Notes: a model not told the origin generated them from the sequence alone. Counted from the first letter of the stretch, positions 36,974 to 45,062 are shown. The stretch is DNA of 64,000 bases from Chitinophaga pinensis (GCA_945874665.1 CAMCHJ010000001.1:1-64000), one strand, 5' to 3'. Numbers and translations: made by a program.

Positions 36974-38701
36974 CTACCTAAACTCGTAATCTACCCCAAA
37001 CACCTGACTTAGCAAGGTTTGTGGGGCATCGAGCACCTTGGCATTGAGCTTTGGTTTTGGCGTAACAGGCGAATTGGCAGCGAGGTACGACAACATGATG
37101 TCGTGCAGGCTGAAGGGGGTATTCTTGGTTTCCATGACATTGCTCATGCGGCAAAGCACATCTTCGGGATCGCCGTCACGCTCGCATGCCGAAATGGTAT
37201 AGGTTTTTTGCAGGTCGAGGGGCTTTTTGCCCACTTTCACACTTTGAACACGACTGCCATCAGCGCCATGCGCGTTAAAAGTAACCGTCATGCCCTCAAA
37301 CTTGATCACCCAACCGCCAAAACGCTTGGCCGCATCCACTGCAAATACATTGTTAAGCTCCTTTTCAAGCCATTCGGCAATTTGCTTGCCAGTAACCTTG
37401 CCTGTACGCACTTGGCTATCAACCGGCAACATATCATAAATAAAACCGCGGGTGATGGGTATGTTGCCTGTATGGTCGGGTGTACTACGGGGTGGACAAA
37501 ACCTGAAGCCATTCGACAGTACAATGTCGACTTCAGGCAATTTCCACGTCAAAGCATCCAAAATAAGCGTATCGATGGTGTTTTCAACCACAAAATAGCG
37601 GTACAAAGGCAGGGTGCTGTAGCCTACCACCTTGTAAATATCTTCAGCAAAGGGTTGCTCATTGGCTTGCACCAAGGCTACAATCCCTGCATCAGCCGGG
37701 TAGGAAGCAACATCTACCTCATCTAAGGCATAAAACTCTTCGATGACCTTGCCATTTTGAACCTTTAACTGCAGCTTTCCTACAAAAGAGCCGAAAGCAC
37801 CCGGCTCAACTACCTTTGAATACTTACCAACAATGGGTTTACGAACCCTTTCATGGGTATCTCCTCCCAAAATAATGTCAACTCCCGCACAATCGGGGTT
37901 GTTTGAAAGGGCAATTTGCTGTGAAAGGCCGAGGTGGGATAACAAAATCACATACGCACAGCCTTCATGCTCGCGCAATACTTCCACATAATGCTTGAGG
38001 TTGTGCTCAGGTTTGGTATATACGATGCCTTTGCTGTAGCTTGGCGACTGCCGCTTGGGGACCAGGTGGTCGGTGTAACTCAAAAAACCAATCTTCACCC
38101 CAGCCACATTCCAGATTTTGTAGGGATGGAAGATCAACTCCCCCCTTTTCCCTTCGCCCAAATCGTGGTACATATTGGCACAAACCTTAGGGGCATTTAA
38201 GCCCCCCATCAGCGTAAGCATATTGCGTTTGTGGTACACCACCTCCCAATTGCCTGGGATGTACAAATCGTAGCCCATGTTGTTGAGGATAGGCAACATG
38301 GCCTTGCCGGTGGTTTTTACCGAAAGTTCGCTACCCTGAAACATATCACCGGTATCGATGATGAAGGTGTTGGCGTGCTTGGCTTTTTCGCGTTGAAAAT
38401 AGGTGGCCAAATGGGCATATCCGCCTGTTTTACGGAAAACCGCCTTGTTATCCTCCCAAAACAGCTCGTCGTGGGGGTGTATTTGACAATGGATATCGGT
38501 CGTTTGCAGGATATTGAGCGTCGTAATTTCGTCGGCAGCAGGCAAAGTGCCATCAGGAGTTGCGTCTTTACTGCCGGCGGTTGCCAACGCAGCTGTTTGC
38601 GTGATTATGGGCAAGCCCAAGCCTAATGCACCTACTTTTTTGAGGAAATTCCTGCGGTCGCTGCCTTGCGACACTTCTTGAGGGCGTTCATTTTCTTTCA
38701 T
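36974..38701 (-). CDS. SoxB-like Tat-exported metallohydrolase
   Basis: A 575-residue protein with a twin-arginine signal (RRNFLKK at 16-22), a two-metal phosphoesterase domain and a 5'-nucleotidase C-terminal domain. Metal ligands are visible as D69-x-H71, D119 (DTGD), N151, H256 (SHLG) and H283 (GGDTHE). The motif GNHE of 5'-nucleotidases reads GNWEV here, with the general-acid His replaced by Trp152. A comparable W occurs in the GxWEF motif of SoxB, the Mn thiosulfohydrolase that releases sulfate from SoxYZ. Its neighbours (porin, DsrE, TsdA-like cytochrome, thiosulfate permeases) favour a sulfur role, but no SoxYZ or SoxXA is present here. A nucleotidase role is not excluded. Confidence 0.75.
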   Translation of the reverse strand: MKENERPQEVSQGSDRRNFLKKVGALGLGLPIITQTAALATAGSKDATPDGTLPAADEITTLNILQTTDIHCQIHPHDELFWEDNKAVFRKTGGYAHLATYFQREKAKHANTFIIDTGDMFQGSELSVKTTGKAMLPILNNMGYDLYIPGNWEVVYHKRNMLTLMGGLNAPKVCANMYHDLGEGKRGELIFHPYKIWNVAGVKIGFLSYTDHLVPKRQSPSYSKGIVYTKPEHNLKHYVEVLREHEGCAYVILLSHLGLSQQIALSNNPDCAGVDIILGGDTHERVRKPIVGKYSKVVEPGAFGSFVGKLQLKVQNGKVIEEFYALDEVDVASYPADAGIVALVQANEQPFAEDIYKVVGYSTLPLYRYFVVENTIDTLILDALTWKLPEVDIVLSNGFRFCPPRSTPDHTGNIPITRGFIYDMLPVDSQVRTGKVTGKQIAEWLEKELNNVFAVDAAKRFGGWVIKFEGMTVTFNAHGADGSRVQSVKVGKKPLDLQKTYTISACERDGDPEDVLCRMSNVMETKNTPFSLHDIMLSYLAANSPVTPKPKLNAKVLDAPQTLLSQVFGVDYEFR

Positions 38702-38705
38702 TCTA

Positions 38706-38713
38706 CAAATTTA
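38706..38713 (-). promoter_or_regulatory. -7 box TAAATTTG next to the soxB-like start
   Basis: Perfect TAnnTTTG box on the minus strand, four bases (TAGA) before the ATG. It may be a second, leaderless promoter in addition to the activator-linked one at 38774-38780. Confidence 0.45.
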
Positions 38714-38773
38714 TGTTTCGGGAAAAACAGCAAAAATTAAAGCCATCCTGCCCAAAGTGTGCTAATGAAATGG

Positions 38774-38780
38774 CAAACTA
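38774..38780 (-). promoter_or_regulatory. Candidate activator-dependent -7 box of the soxB-like gene
   Basis: TAGTTTG, one base shorter than the TAnnTTTG consensus. Palindrome B begins 22 bp upstream, the same gap as at the other three sites. The implied 5' leader is about 68 nt. Confidence 0.4.
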
Positions 38781-38802
38781 TCGAAAATAACTATAAAGAC
38801 AA

Positions 38803-38816
38803 GTAACTTAGGTTAC
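38803..38816. promoter_or_regulatory. GTAAC-N4-GTTAC palindrome, site B
   Basis: GTAAC-TTAG-GTTAC in the 139-bp gap between the porin and soxB-like genes, about 102 bp upstream of the latter's ATG. Confidence 0.65.
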
Positions 38817-38840
38817 AATTGCCCAAAAGCAGCCTTTTTC

Positions 38841-40250
38841 TTAAAAATGGTAGTTCAAAACAAGGTTCCAAAGCGACATGTTTACCCGGTTAATGGTGTA
38901 GCGGTCGGCAAGCGGCGAACCCGTAGCATTGCCTTTGTACACGTATAACAACTGTCCCGTGAGGCCTTCCATCCAGCCGCCAAAAGTATAAAAGGCGTCT
39001 ATATTGACTTGGTAATAACTAGGTAGTCCGTATTTATTGCGCGCAAAGTCGGTAGGATTGGGCATTTGATAGTAGCCCGCACCTGTACTAAACATCCAGC
39101 GCTCTTTAACTGGCTTTTTTACAACCAAGTTGATGGCATTTACATTGGCATAGCCTTCATTGCGCTCGCGGGGCAGGAAGGTAAACATGGGGTCGCGACC
39201 CCATTCGCGGGGCATGAGGTAGCGGTCGGCATCGGCAATGTGCGTATAATTGAGGTTAAACTGCCATTTTGAAGGCAGATCGAGGCCCAAGCGTGCGCCA
39301 TACAACCTTGCTTGGTGATTGGCCTTCAAATAATCGTGCGTTACAGCACTGCTACCCGTTGCGCCCTGCTGCCAAATGGCTTGTGCCGCCGCGCGCCACT
39401 GGTACCCTTGTGCAAATGTCTTTTTGTAATCGGCCTGCAGTAAGAGCGTGTTCATGAGGCGATCGACATACAAATTCGAAAACTTGAGCTCGAGTGCTTT
39501 GATAGGCTGCCATTTCCCCTCCAAAAAAGCAAGGTATTCAGCAGGAATATTGGTTGGGTGGGAAGATGCTACCCCTGAATCGTTTACACCGGCAGGATAA
39601 ACGCCGATGGATTCGCCAATTTTAAACCATTCAACGGTGCTGCGGGGCGAAATACCCACTAGCACGCCACCATCCAACTGCATTTTTTTGGCACCGCGGA
39701 GCTGAAACTGCAAGCCATCGGCCAAAGTTGGACGCATCCGGCCGTCTTGCGGATTGATGAAAGCGGTTTTGATGTGCTGCTTGCCAAGCGTGATTTGCAA
39801 ATCACGCCGACTGTACTTGATATAAAGATCTTCCAGCCTGTCCATATCGCCACGCTCCTCAGGTCGTTTGGTATCGAACAAACCTATTTCATACCTGCTC
39901 ATTTGGCTGGTGAGCACATCGCGCTCATGGAGCTGATTAGACCAGAGGTTATGATTAAAAAACCCGCTTAAACCTATCTGAAAACCACGATAAGGCGCGC
40001 TTTCATAGGCAATCCCCATCCCAAAAGCGTTAGCAAAGTAGTCTGCCAAGCCATCAGCATTGTCTGTAGCCATAAAAAAATAGCGCGCGTGGCCGTATAG
40101 CGTGCCACTTCTGAAAAACTGTTGGAAGTTTTGAGCCTCCGTGGTGTCTTTTTCGCGCTCGTTGTGGTGCTCATAAGGGTGAATGCCCTGCGCCAAAAGC
40201 TCGATGGGCAGTAGGAGCAATCCCAAAAGGACTACACGGAGGTACTTCAT
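38841..40250 (-). CDS. OprD-like outer-membrane porin
   Basis: A 469-residue protein with signal peptide MKYLRVVLLGLLLLPIELLAQ. The mature part has the alternating strand pattern of a large beta-barrel (e.g. YGHARYFFMATDN, GIAYESAPYRGFQIGLSGFF, RRDLQITLGKQHI) and ends LVNLVLNYHF-like (LWNLVLNYHF), with a terminal aromatic residue. It resembles OprD/OprP-type specific porins in Bacteroidota. Last gene of the usp-yeeE-tsdA-dsrE-porin run, 2 bp after dsrE. It may admit thiosulfate or other sulfur anions into the periplasm; this role is inferred. Confidence 0.72.
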   Translation of the reverse strand: MKYLRVVLLGLLLLPIELLAQGIHPYEHHNEREKDTTEAQNFQQFFRSGTLYGHARYFFMATDNADGLADYFANAFGMGIAYESAPYRGFQIGLSGFFNHNLWSNQLHERDVLTSQMSRYEIGLFDTKRPEERGDMDRLEDLYIKYSRRDLQITLGKQHIKTAFINPQDGRMRPTLADGLQFQLRGAKKMQLDGGVLVGISPRSTVEWFKIGESIGVYPAGVNDSGVASSHPTNIPAEYLAFLEGKWQPIKALELKFSNLYVDRLMNTLLLQADYKKTFAQGYQWRAAAQAIWQQGATGSSAVTHDYLKANHQARLYGARLGLDLPSKWQFNLNYTHIADADRYLMPREWGRDPMFTFLPRERNEGYANVNAINLVVKKPVKERWMFSTGAGYYQMPNPTDFARNKYGLPSYYQVNIDAFYTFGGWMEGLTGQLLYVYKGNATGSPLADRYTINRVNMSLWNLVLNYHF

Positions 40251-40252
40251 CT

Positions 40253-40678
40253 CTAAAAACCAGCTTTGATATAACTCCAGCCTTGTTCTTGCTTGATTAC
40301 AATTTCAGCAATGCCCATCTTCACAAAGTCGAGCTGCGGCAGCAGTTCCGATTTATCGATTTTGCGCTCCTTCAGGGTGTTTTCGCAGGCCACAAAACGA
40401 ACGCCTTGCTGCTGAAACTTGGCAATATTGGCAGCTTGGGTAGATTTGGCGGTCATGAGCAGGTTCATGCCTGGACCATGACAAACCACTTCAATGGCCA
40501 CGCTATCGCCCCAGCCTTCGGTTAAGTTGCGCAATTGCACGAACAAACCTTTGTGCGCCAGTGTGTCGCCCGACACCAGCTGCATCACAATGCGATGCGG
40601 TGGTTGAGCTTGCGCATTGGCTGCGCTGCCAAGCCCAAGGCTGAGCAAAAAGGCGAAAACAAATAAGGAATTTTTCAT
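40253..40678 (-). CDS. Periplasmic DsrE-family sulfurtransferase-like protein
   Basis: A 141-residue protein with a cleavable signal peptide (MKNSLFVFAFLLSLGLGSAANAQ). The DsrE/DsrF-like fold follows: HRIVMQLVSGDTLAHKGLFVQLRNL, VVCHGPGMNLLM and FVACENTLKERKI, the last with the cysteine that carries sulfane sulfur in active DsrE proteins. Most DsrE proteins are cytosolic; this class is exported. It overlaps the cytochrome gene by 4 bp (ATGA). It probably accepts or relays sulfane sulfur in the periplasm. Confidence 0.85.
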   Translation of the reverse strand: MKNSLFVFAFLLSLGLGSAANAQAQPPHRIVMQLVSGDTLAHKGLFVQLRNLTEGWGDSVAIEVVCHGPGMNLLMTAKSTQAANIAKFQQQGVRFVACENTLKERKIDKSELLPQLDFVKMGIAEIVIKQEQGWSYIKAGF

Positions 40679-41670
40679 GAGGGTTGCTTTTGTTGGTCGC
40701 GTGCGGCTTTAATTGGCTTAAACGGACCGTATTTGTGTTGTAATTCGGGAAAGGAGTCGCTGTACGGACCAAAAGGATGATCCACAGGCTTGCCACTTAT
40801 ATCAGGCCAATCGGCACGGAGGTCGTACTTAGGTCGTTCCTGGCTGTTTACATAAGCGGCCACATCCCAAGCTTCTTCATCGGTTAACAGCGGCTTTTCG
40901 TGTGTGGCACCGAGCGGCATGCCTTGTTTTACATAAGAAGCAAAACGTGATAAGCGGTACAAGCCGGCGGCGTGGTTGTAGCTATTTGGCCCCCACAAAG
41001 GCGGGAATGCATAACCCCCTTTCCCATTCGTAAGGCCTTGTCCATTCGGCTGGTGGCAACTTTGGCATTTTTCAACATAAACCTTGGCGCCTGCTTGTGG
41101 ATCTGCGGCCCTGTCGAGGAAATCAATCACCTCCAAACCTGCCCCCGCTGGCGTTTCGCCTTTTTGGATGCCACTTCCTACCCAAAGTACATAGGCGGCA
41201 ATGGCTTTCCCCTCGACCGATAAACTATCAGGGGCTTGACCATTCAAACTCCTTTGAAAGCAATCTGCAATTCGCTTGTGCACCGTTTCCTCAGTGCCAG
41301 AGCGGGCTCTAAAGCGCGGATACGTACTGGCCACCAAGGCATAATTATTCGTAAAAGGCCTGGTACCAGCATCTAAATGGCAGTTTTGGCAGTTCAGGCC
41401 ATTGGTTGTGCGCGCTATGCTGCCTTCAGGGCCCAAATAAGCGGCGGTGTTGGCCACCAGGTCCCGTCCGTATCGCAACTGCACAGCCTGCTCGGTTTGC
41501 GCCCAAGTATTGGTGTCGGGAGCTGCCCACACCGCGGTGTGCCCAGTTGCGGCTTCTTCCCCGGTGTTGTTCGTACTAGTCGAGTCCGGTCCACCACACG
41601 ACTGACAAAAAAATGCCAGGGTGAGCATGGCTGCACTAACAACCAAAGCTTGCATAACCTGCTTTTTCAT
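40675..41670 (-). CDS. TsdA-like dihaem thiosulfate dehydrogenase, lipoprotein
   Basis: A 331-residue cytochrome. Start at MKKQVMQALVV (ATG at 41670) so that the lipoprotein-type signal is N-terminal; cysteines 22 and 25 are possible lipid sites. Haem 1: CQNCH (94-98), followed by RIADCFQRSLNG with C137 at the position of the axial cysteine of TsdA. Haem 2: CQSCH (202-206), followed by FPPLWGPNSYN and VKQGMPLG with candidate axial Met251 (Lys248 nearby). TsdA oxidises two thiosulfates to tetrathionate, or works in reverse. The Cys-ligated haem is strong evidence; direction is unknown. Confidence 0.82.
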   Translation of the reverse strand: MKKQVMQALVVSAAMLTLAFFCQSCGGPDSTSTNNTGEEAATGHTAVWAAPDTNTWAQTEQAVQLRYGRDLVANTAAYLGPEGSIARTTNGLNCQNCHLDAGTRPFTNNYALVASTYPRFRARSGTEETVHKRIADCFQRSLNGQAPDSLSVEGKAIAAYVLWVGSGIQKGETPAGAGLEVIDFLDRAADPQAGAKVYVEKCQSCHQPNGQGLTNGKGGYAFPPLWGPNSYNHAAGLYRLSRFASYVKQGMPLGATHEKPLLTDEEAWDVAAYVNSQERPKYDLRADWPDISGKPVDHPFGPYSDSFPELQHKYGPFKPIKAARDQQKQPS

Positions 41671-41671
41671 C

Positions 41672-42082
41672 TCAATGGGGCAATTTAGGGCGGAGATAGC
41701 TGTACAACCAAGTGCCAAAAAGCGCACTAAGAATGGCGACCCAAATGGCAGGGTACCCGGCGCCAGCAAGGGCGTACAGCGGTCCTGGACAAGCGCCGCT
41801 GAGCGCCCAGCCCATCCCAAAAATTGTTCCACCGATAATGCTGCCTTTGTTAAAGATCTTGTCGGGAATGCTCACAGACTCGCCATTCACGGCTTTGACT
41901 TTAAATTTCTTGATGATCAAAATCGAAATCATACCAACCACGATGGCTGAGCCGATAATGCCATACATGTGAAAGCTCTGAAAACGGAACATTTCTTGAA
42001 TGCGGTACCAAGAAACCGCTTCTGTTTTAGTTAATATCAAGCCAAAAAGACTTCCTATCAATACAAATTTGATGTTTTTCAT
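41672..42082 (-). CDS. Half-size YeeE/YedE permease (C-terminal half type)
   Basis: A 136-residue membrane protein with four hydrophobic segments. Signature GGTIFGMGWALSGACPGPLYALAGAGY corresponds to the GxGWALxGxCPG loop of YeeE/YedE (TsuA-type) thiosulfate transporters, with the conserved cysteine used for sulfur relay. It pairs with the 191-residue half upstream, 3 bp apart. The two probably assemble into one full-length transporter. It starts at ATG 42082 (MKNIKFVLIGSLFGLILT). Confidence 0.9.
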   Translation of the reverse strand: MKNIKFVLIGSLFGLILTKTEAVSWYRIQEMFRFQSFHMYGIIGSAIVVGMISILIIKKFKVKAVNGESVSIPDKIFNKGSIIGGTIFGMGWALSGACPGPLYALAGAGYPAIWVAILSALFGTWLYSYLRPKLPH

Positions 42083-42085
42083 GTC

Positions 42086-42661
42086 TTAAGGAATTGCGTA
42101 AAAGAAAGGAGCCAGAACATGGGTCATGAGTAACCCACCAATAAAAAAGAAAATCACTGTTACCAGAGAAGGCCACTGCAAGCTGCTGATGCCCATGATG
42201 GCGTGGCCGGAGGTACAGCCCCCAGCATAACGAGCACCAAAGCCAATCATGAAGCCCCCAAGCACCAAGATAACCCAAGCGCGCAGACTGCTAAAGGCCT
42301 CCCAGCCAAAAATAGCATCGGGCATCAGGCCGTCGGAGGGGCTCACATTCATGGCCACAATCGACTCCTTGGCCGCGTCAGTGAGTGCCACAGCTTCTGG
42401 GTTACTGAAAATGCCCCCGCCTAAAACCCCGCCTAAAAATATGCCGAAAGCGAAAAACAGGTTCCAGCTTTCTGCCTTCCAGTTGTATTTGAGGAAAGAA
42501 ATATTGCTTGGGTATACGGCTGCGCAGGTATGTCGCAGGCTCGAAGAAATACCGAGCATTTTATTGCCCACGAGCAACAGCAAAGGCACGGTAAGGCCAA
42601 TCATGGGGCCGCTTACGTACCAGGGCCAGGGCTGACTTATCCAATCTATAAAATCCTGCAT
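42086..42661 (-). CDS. Half-size YeeE/YedE permease (N-terminal half type)
   Basis: A 191-residue membrane protein with about five hydrophobic segments. The loop [25 protein letters not shown] contains the GGCTSGH motif with the conserved cysteine of the first half of YeeE/YedE proteins. Split pairs of this family occur next to sulfur-oxidation genes, where they are thought to import thiosulfate or sulfane sulfur. It is 1 bp after the Usp gene. Confidence 0.92.
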   Translation of the reverse strand: MQDFIDWISQPWPWYVSGPMIGLTVPLLLLVGNKMLGISSSLRHTCAAVYPSNISFLKYNWKAESWNLFFAFGIFLGGVLGGGIFSNPEAVALTDAAKESIVAMNVSPSDGLMPDAIFGWEAFSSLRAWVILVLGGFMIGFGARYAGGCTSGHAIMGISSLQWPSLVTVIFFFIGGLLMTHVLAPFFYAIP

Positions 42662-42662
42662 T

Positions 42663-43502
42663 TTAGTTGTCTTTTAATTTGAAGGTAAAAATGGGTTTCT
42701 GCACATGGTTCACCAAGTCGGCCGAAATACAGCCGTTTATAAGCTTGTTCAAACCTGTACGTTGCATGCTACCGATGGCAATGAGGTCGATGTTGTTATT
42801 AGCAGCGAAGCGTACTATGCCTTCCTCTAAGTCCTCGGCCGGGAAAATAGCGTAGGCCACATCCTCCAAGCCATTGGCCTCGGCAAAAGCTGACATTCGC
42901 TCTTGAATTTCTACTTCGCGCTTGCGTTTGCCTGGCTTTTGAATTTGCAGCAAGTACAACTGTGCTTGCAAAGCCGAGCGCAAAGCGAGTAAAAGACTGA
43001 TGTTTGTTGGCAAGATGGCTGTAAAATCAGCGGCCAAAACCATTTTTTCGATGCGCTTGCCGGCCTCGCCTTTTAGCGAAAGGATGGGCATGTCGGCATG
43101 CATGGCTAAATACTCCGCATGCGAGCCATTGAGCAGCTCACGCATGCCAAAGGCGCCGTGGGTACCCATGAGCACCATGTCGGCCTTTATTTTTTGGGCA
43201 TAATGCAGGAGGGTTTCGTTTACATGGCCGTATAGAACCTTGTTTACCACATTGGACTGTACGTTATCGATCCAAGCCATTAGTTTACGCTCTGCTTGTT
43301 CATGCTCGAGCTGCAGCTGGGTGATGTCCATTTCGTCGTCGTCGAACAACTCGCCGTCGGGAGTAAGCAAAACATGGCTTGGCAGGGTAACAATGTGCAC
43401 GAAATGTAATTCGGCTTGTAACTCGCTTTGCAGCTGTTTGCCTAATTCAAAGGCGTGCCTGGCTAGGTCACTGAAATCGACTGGAATGAGTATTTTTTTC
43501 AT
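42663..43502 (-). CDS. Tandem-domain universal stress protein in the sulfur operon
   Basis: A 279-residue double Usp protein. Domain 1 begins KKILIPVDFSDLARHAFELGKQLQ and has the loop MGTHGAFGMRELLNGSHAEYL, a good ATP-binding motif. Domain 2 ends GSMQRTGLNKLINGCISADLV, a near-complete loop. It is the first gene of the tight run Usp-YeeE-YeeE-TsdA-DsrE-porin (gaps of 1-3 bp, one 4-bp overlap). It may sense energy state for sulfur oxidation; there is no direct evidence. Confidence 0.9.
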   Translation of the reverse strand: MKKILIPVDFSDLARHAFELGKQLQSELQAELHFVHIVTLPSHVLLTPDGELFDDDEMDITQLQLEHEQAERKLMAWIDNVQSNVVNKVLYGHVNETLLHYAQKIKADMVLMGTHGAFGMRELLNGSHAEYLAMHADMPILSLKGEAGKRIEKMVLAADFTAILPTNISLLLALRSALQAQLYLLQIQKPGKRKREVEIQERMSAFAEANGLEDVAYAIFPAEDLEEGIVRFAANNNIDLIAIGSMQRTGLNKLINGCISADLVNHVQKPIFTFKLKDN

Positions 43503-43524
43503 TACATGCAGGTTTGGGAAATTG

Positions 43525-43570
43525 AAAAAAGCGCCGCTAACAACCTAAAAAAATGATTGTAGCGACGCTA
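43525..43570 (-). terminator. Terminator or attenuator after the persulfide dioxygenase gene
   Basis: Read on the minus strand: arms AGCGTCGCTACAATC and GGTTGTTAGCGGCGCT pair with a wobble and one bulge, then TTTTTT follows. It sits in the 81-bp gap before the Usp-YeeE run. No good promoter was found after it, so the run may depend on partial read-through. Confidence 0.75.
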
Positions 43571-43583
43571 AAAAAGCTGGTGC

Positions 43584-44999
43584 TTAGAGCATCGTAGTCG
43601 GACAAACGTAGTCGGTAATCTTAAACTTCTCCGAAGCCTTGATCGCACTGAAGCCACCTGCTACATTGATGAGGTTATCAAAACCACGTGCCTTGAGGAT
43701 GGAAGCAAAAATCATAGAACGATAGCCGCCCGCACAGTGTACGAAATAGGTTTTATCCTTATCAATGCTGGCCATGGCATCGTTGATGTTGTCTAAGGGT
43801 GCGTTTTCAGCATTTACGATGTGCTCGCTGTAATACTCACTCTTCTTACGAACGTCGAGGATGTTGATATTTGAATCAGCTACTTCTGCAGCAGCAAACT
43901 CGTCAGCGGTTACGCTTTGAATCTCATCTACTTCCATGCCGGCTGCCTTCCAAGCCTCAAATCCACCTTCTAAATAGCCAATGGCATAATCATACCCCAC
44001 ACGTGCTAAGCGTGTTACCACTTCTTCTTCACGTCCAGCGTCGGCCACGATTAAAATTTGCTGCTTGATGTCTGGAATCAGCGTGCCCACCCAAGGGGCG
44101 AAGCCACCGTCGATGCCGATGCTGATGCTGTTGGGGATGAAGCCAAGGGTAAACACCTCGGGCTTGCGGGTATCGAGGATCAAGGCAGATGTTTCGTTGG
44201 CTGCTGCTTCGAAGGCGGCGGGCGACAAAGCCCGGGTGCCGCGCTCCATTACGTCGTCAATGCTGTCGTAGCCCTGCTTATTCATCATCACATTTAACGG
44301 GAAATAGCTTGGCGGCGGCATCAGGCCTGTAGTTACTTCGGTGATGAAGTCCTCGATCGACATATCGGCTTTCAAAGCATAGTTTACTTCTTTTTGGTGT
44401 CCCAAAGTATCGAAGGTTTCTTTGCTCATGTTTTTGCCACAAGCAGAGCCTGCACCGTGAGCTGGGTAAACGATCACATCGTCGGCTAACGGCATGATTT
44501 TGTTGCGAAGCGAGTGATAGAGGTGACGAGCCAAGTCGGCTTGAGTTAAATCTGATTTTACCGCGAGGTCGGGACGGCCCACATCCCCAATAAACAAGGT
44601 ATCACCGGTAAAAATGGCGATGTCTTTGCCCTGTGGATCGCGCAGCAAATACGTGGTGCTTTCCATGGTATGGCCAGGGGTGTGCAACACAATGATTTTA
44701 AGATCACCAACTGTGAGCACCTCGCCATCAGTGGCAATGTGTGCTTCGAAAGTTGGCTTGGCGTTGGGACCAAATACAATGGCTGCGCCGGTGGCCTTAG
44801 CCAGATCGAGGTGCCCTGATACAAAATCGGCGTGAAAATGCGTTTCGAGTACGTATTTGATTTTTGCGCCGCTCTTAGCTGCACGTTCTTGGTAGGCCGT
44901 TATTTCGCGGAGTGGGTCAATAACGATGGCTTCGCCTTTCGACTCGATGTAATAGGCTCCCTGCGCCAAACAGCCCGTGTAAATTTGTTCAATGATCAT
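43584..44999 (-). CDS. Persulfide dioxygenase-like MBL protein fused to two rhodanese domains
   Basis: A 472-residue protein starting MIIEQIYTGC (ATG at 44999). The beta-lactamase fold carries H54-x-H56-x-D58, H110 and D133, as in ETHE1-type persulfide dioxygenases, which oxidise glutathione- or bacillithiol-type persulfide to sulfite. Two rhodanese domains follow: the first (about 265-360) lacks the active-site Cys (IVADAGREEEV); the second (about 370-465) has it, Cys422 in VHCAGGYRSM. The fusion could pass sulfane sulfur from rhodanese to dioxygenase. The sulfite produced would fit export by the co-regulated TauE/SafE protein. The promoter carries palindrome A. Confidence 0.9.
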   Translation of the reverse strand: MIIEQIYTGCLAQGAYYIESKGEAIVIDPLREITAYQERAAKSGAKIKYVLETHFHADFVSGHLDLAKATGAAIVFGPNAKPTFEAHIATDGEVLTVGDLKIIVLHTPGHTMESTTYLLRDPQGKDIAIFTGDTLFIGDVGRPDLAVKSDLTQADLARHLYHSLRNKIMPLADDVIVYPAHGAGSACGKNMSKETFDTLGHQKEVNYALKADMSIEDFITEVTTGLMPPPSYFPLNVMMNKQGYDSIDDVMERGTRALSPAAFEAAANETSALILDTRKPEVFTLGFIPNSISIGIDGGFAPWVGTLIPDIKQQILIVADAGREEEVVTRLARVGYDYAIGYLEGGFEAWKAAGMEVDEIQSVTADEFAAAEVADSNINILDVRKKSEYYSEHIVNAENAPLDNINDAMASIDKDKTYFVHCAGGYRSMIFASILKARGFDNLINVAGGFSAIKASEKFKITDYVCPTTML

Positions 45000-45031
45000 A
45001 TGTTTCGTTTTATTTCTTTCAATCAACAAAA

Positions 45032-45039
45032 CAAATGTA
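45032..45039 (-). promoter_or_regulatory. -7 box TACATTTG of the persulfide dioxygenase gene
   Basis: Perfect TAnnTTTG box on the minus strand, 32 bp before the ATG and 23 bp downstream of palindrome A. The palindrome centre falls about 41-43 bp upstream of the predicted start site. Confidence 0.6.
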
Positions 45040-45062
45040 AGGCACAATAGGATTACTGCTCG

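Noticed and set aside
37019-37726. 235-codon plus-strand frame inside the soxB-like gene
   Set aside because: Antisense shadow of a conserved domain; no start context or homology.
41671-41832. Upstream start for the TsdA-like gene adding 54 residues
   Set aside because: It would bury the lipoprotein signal and overlap the upstream permease gene by 161 bp; the ATG at 41670 is one base from that gene's stop.
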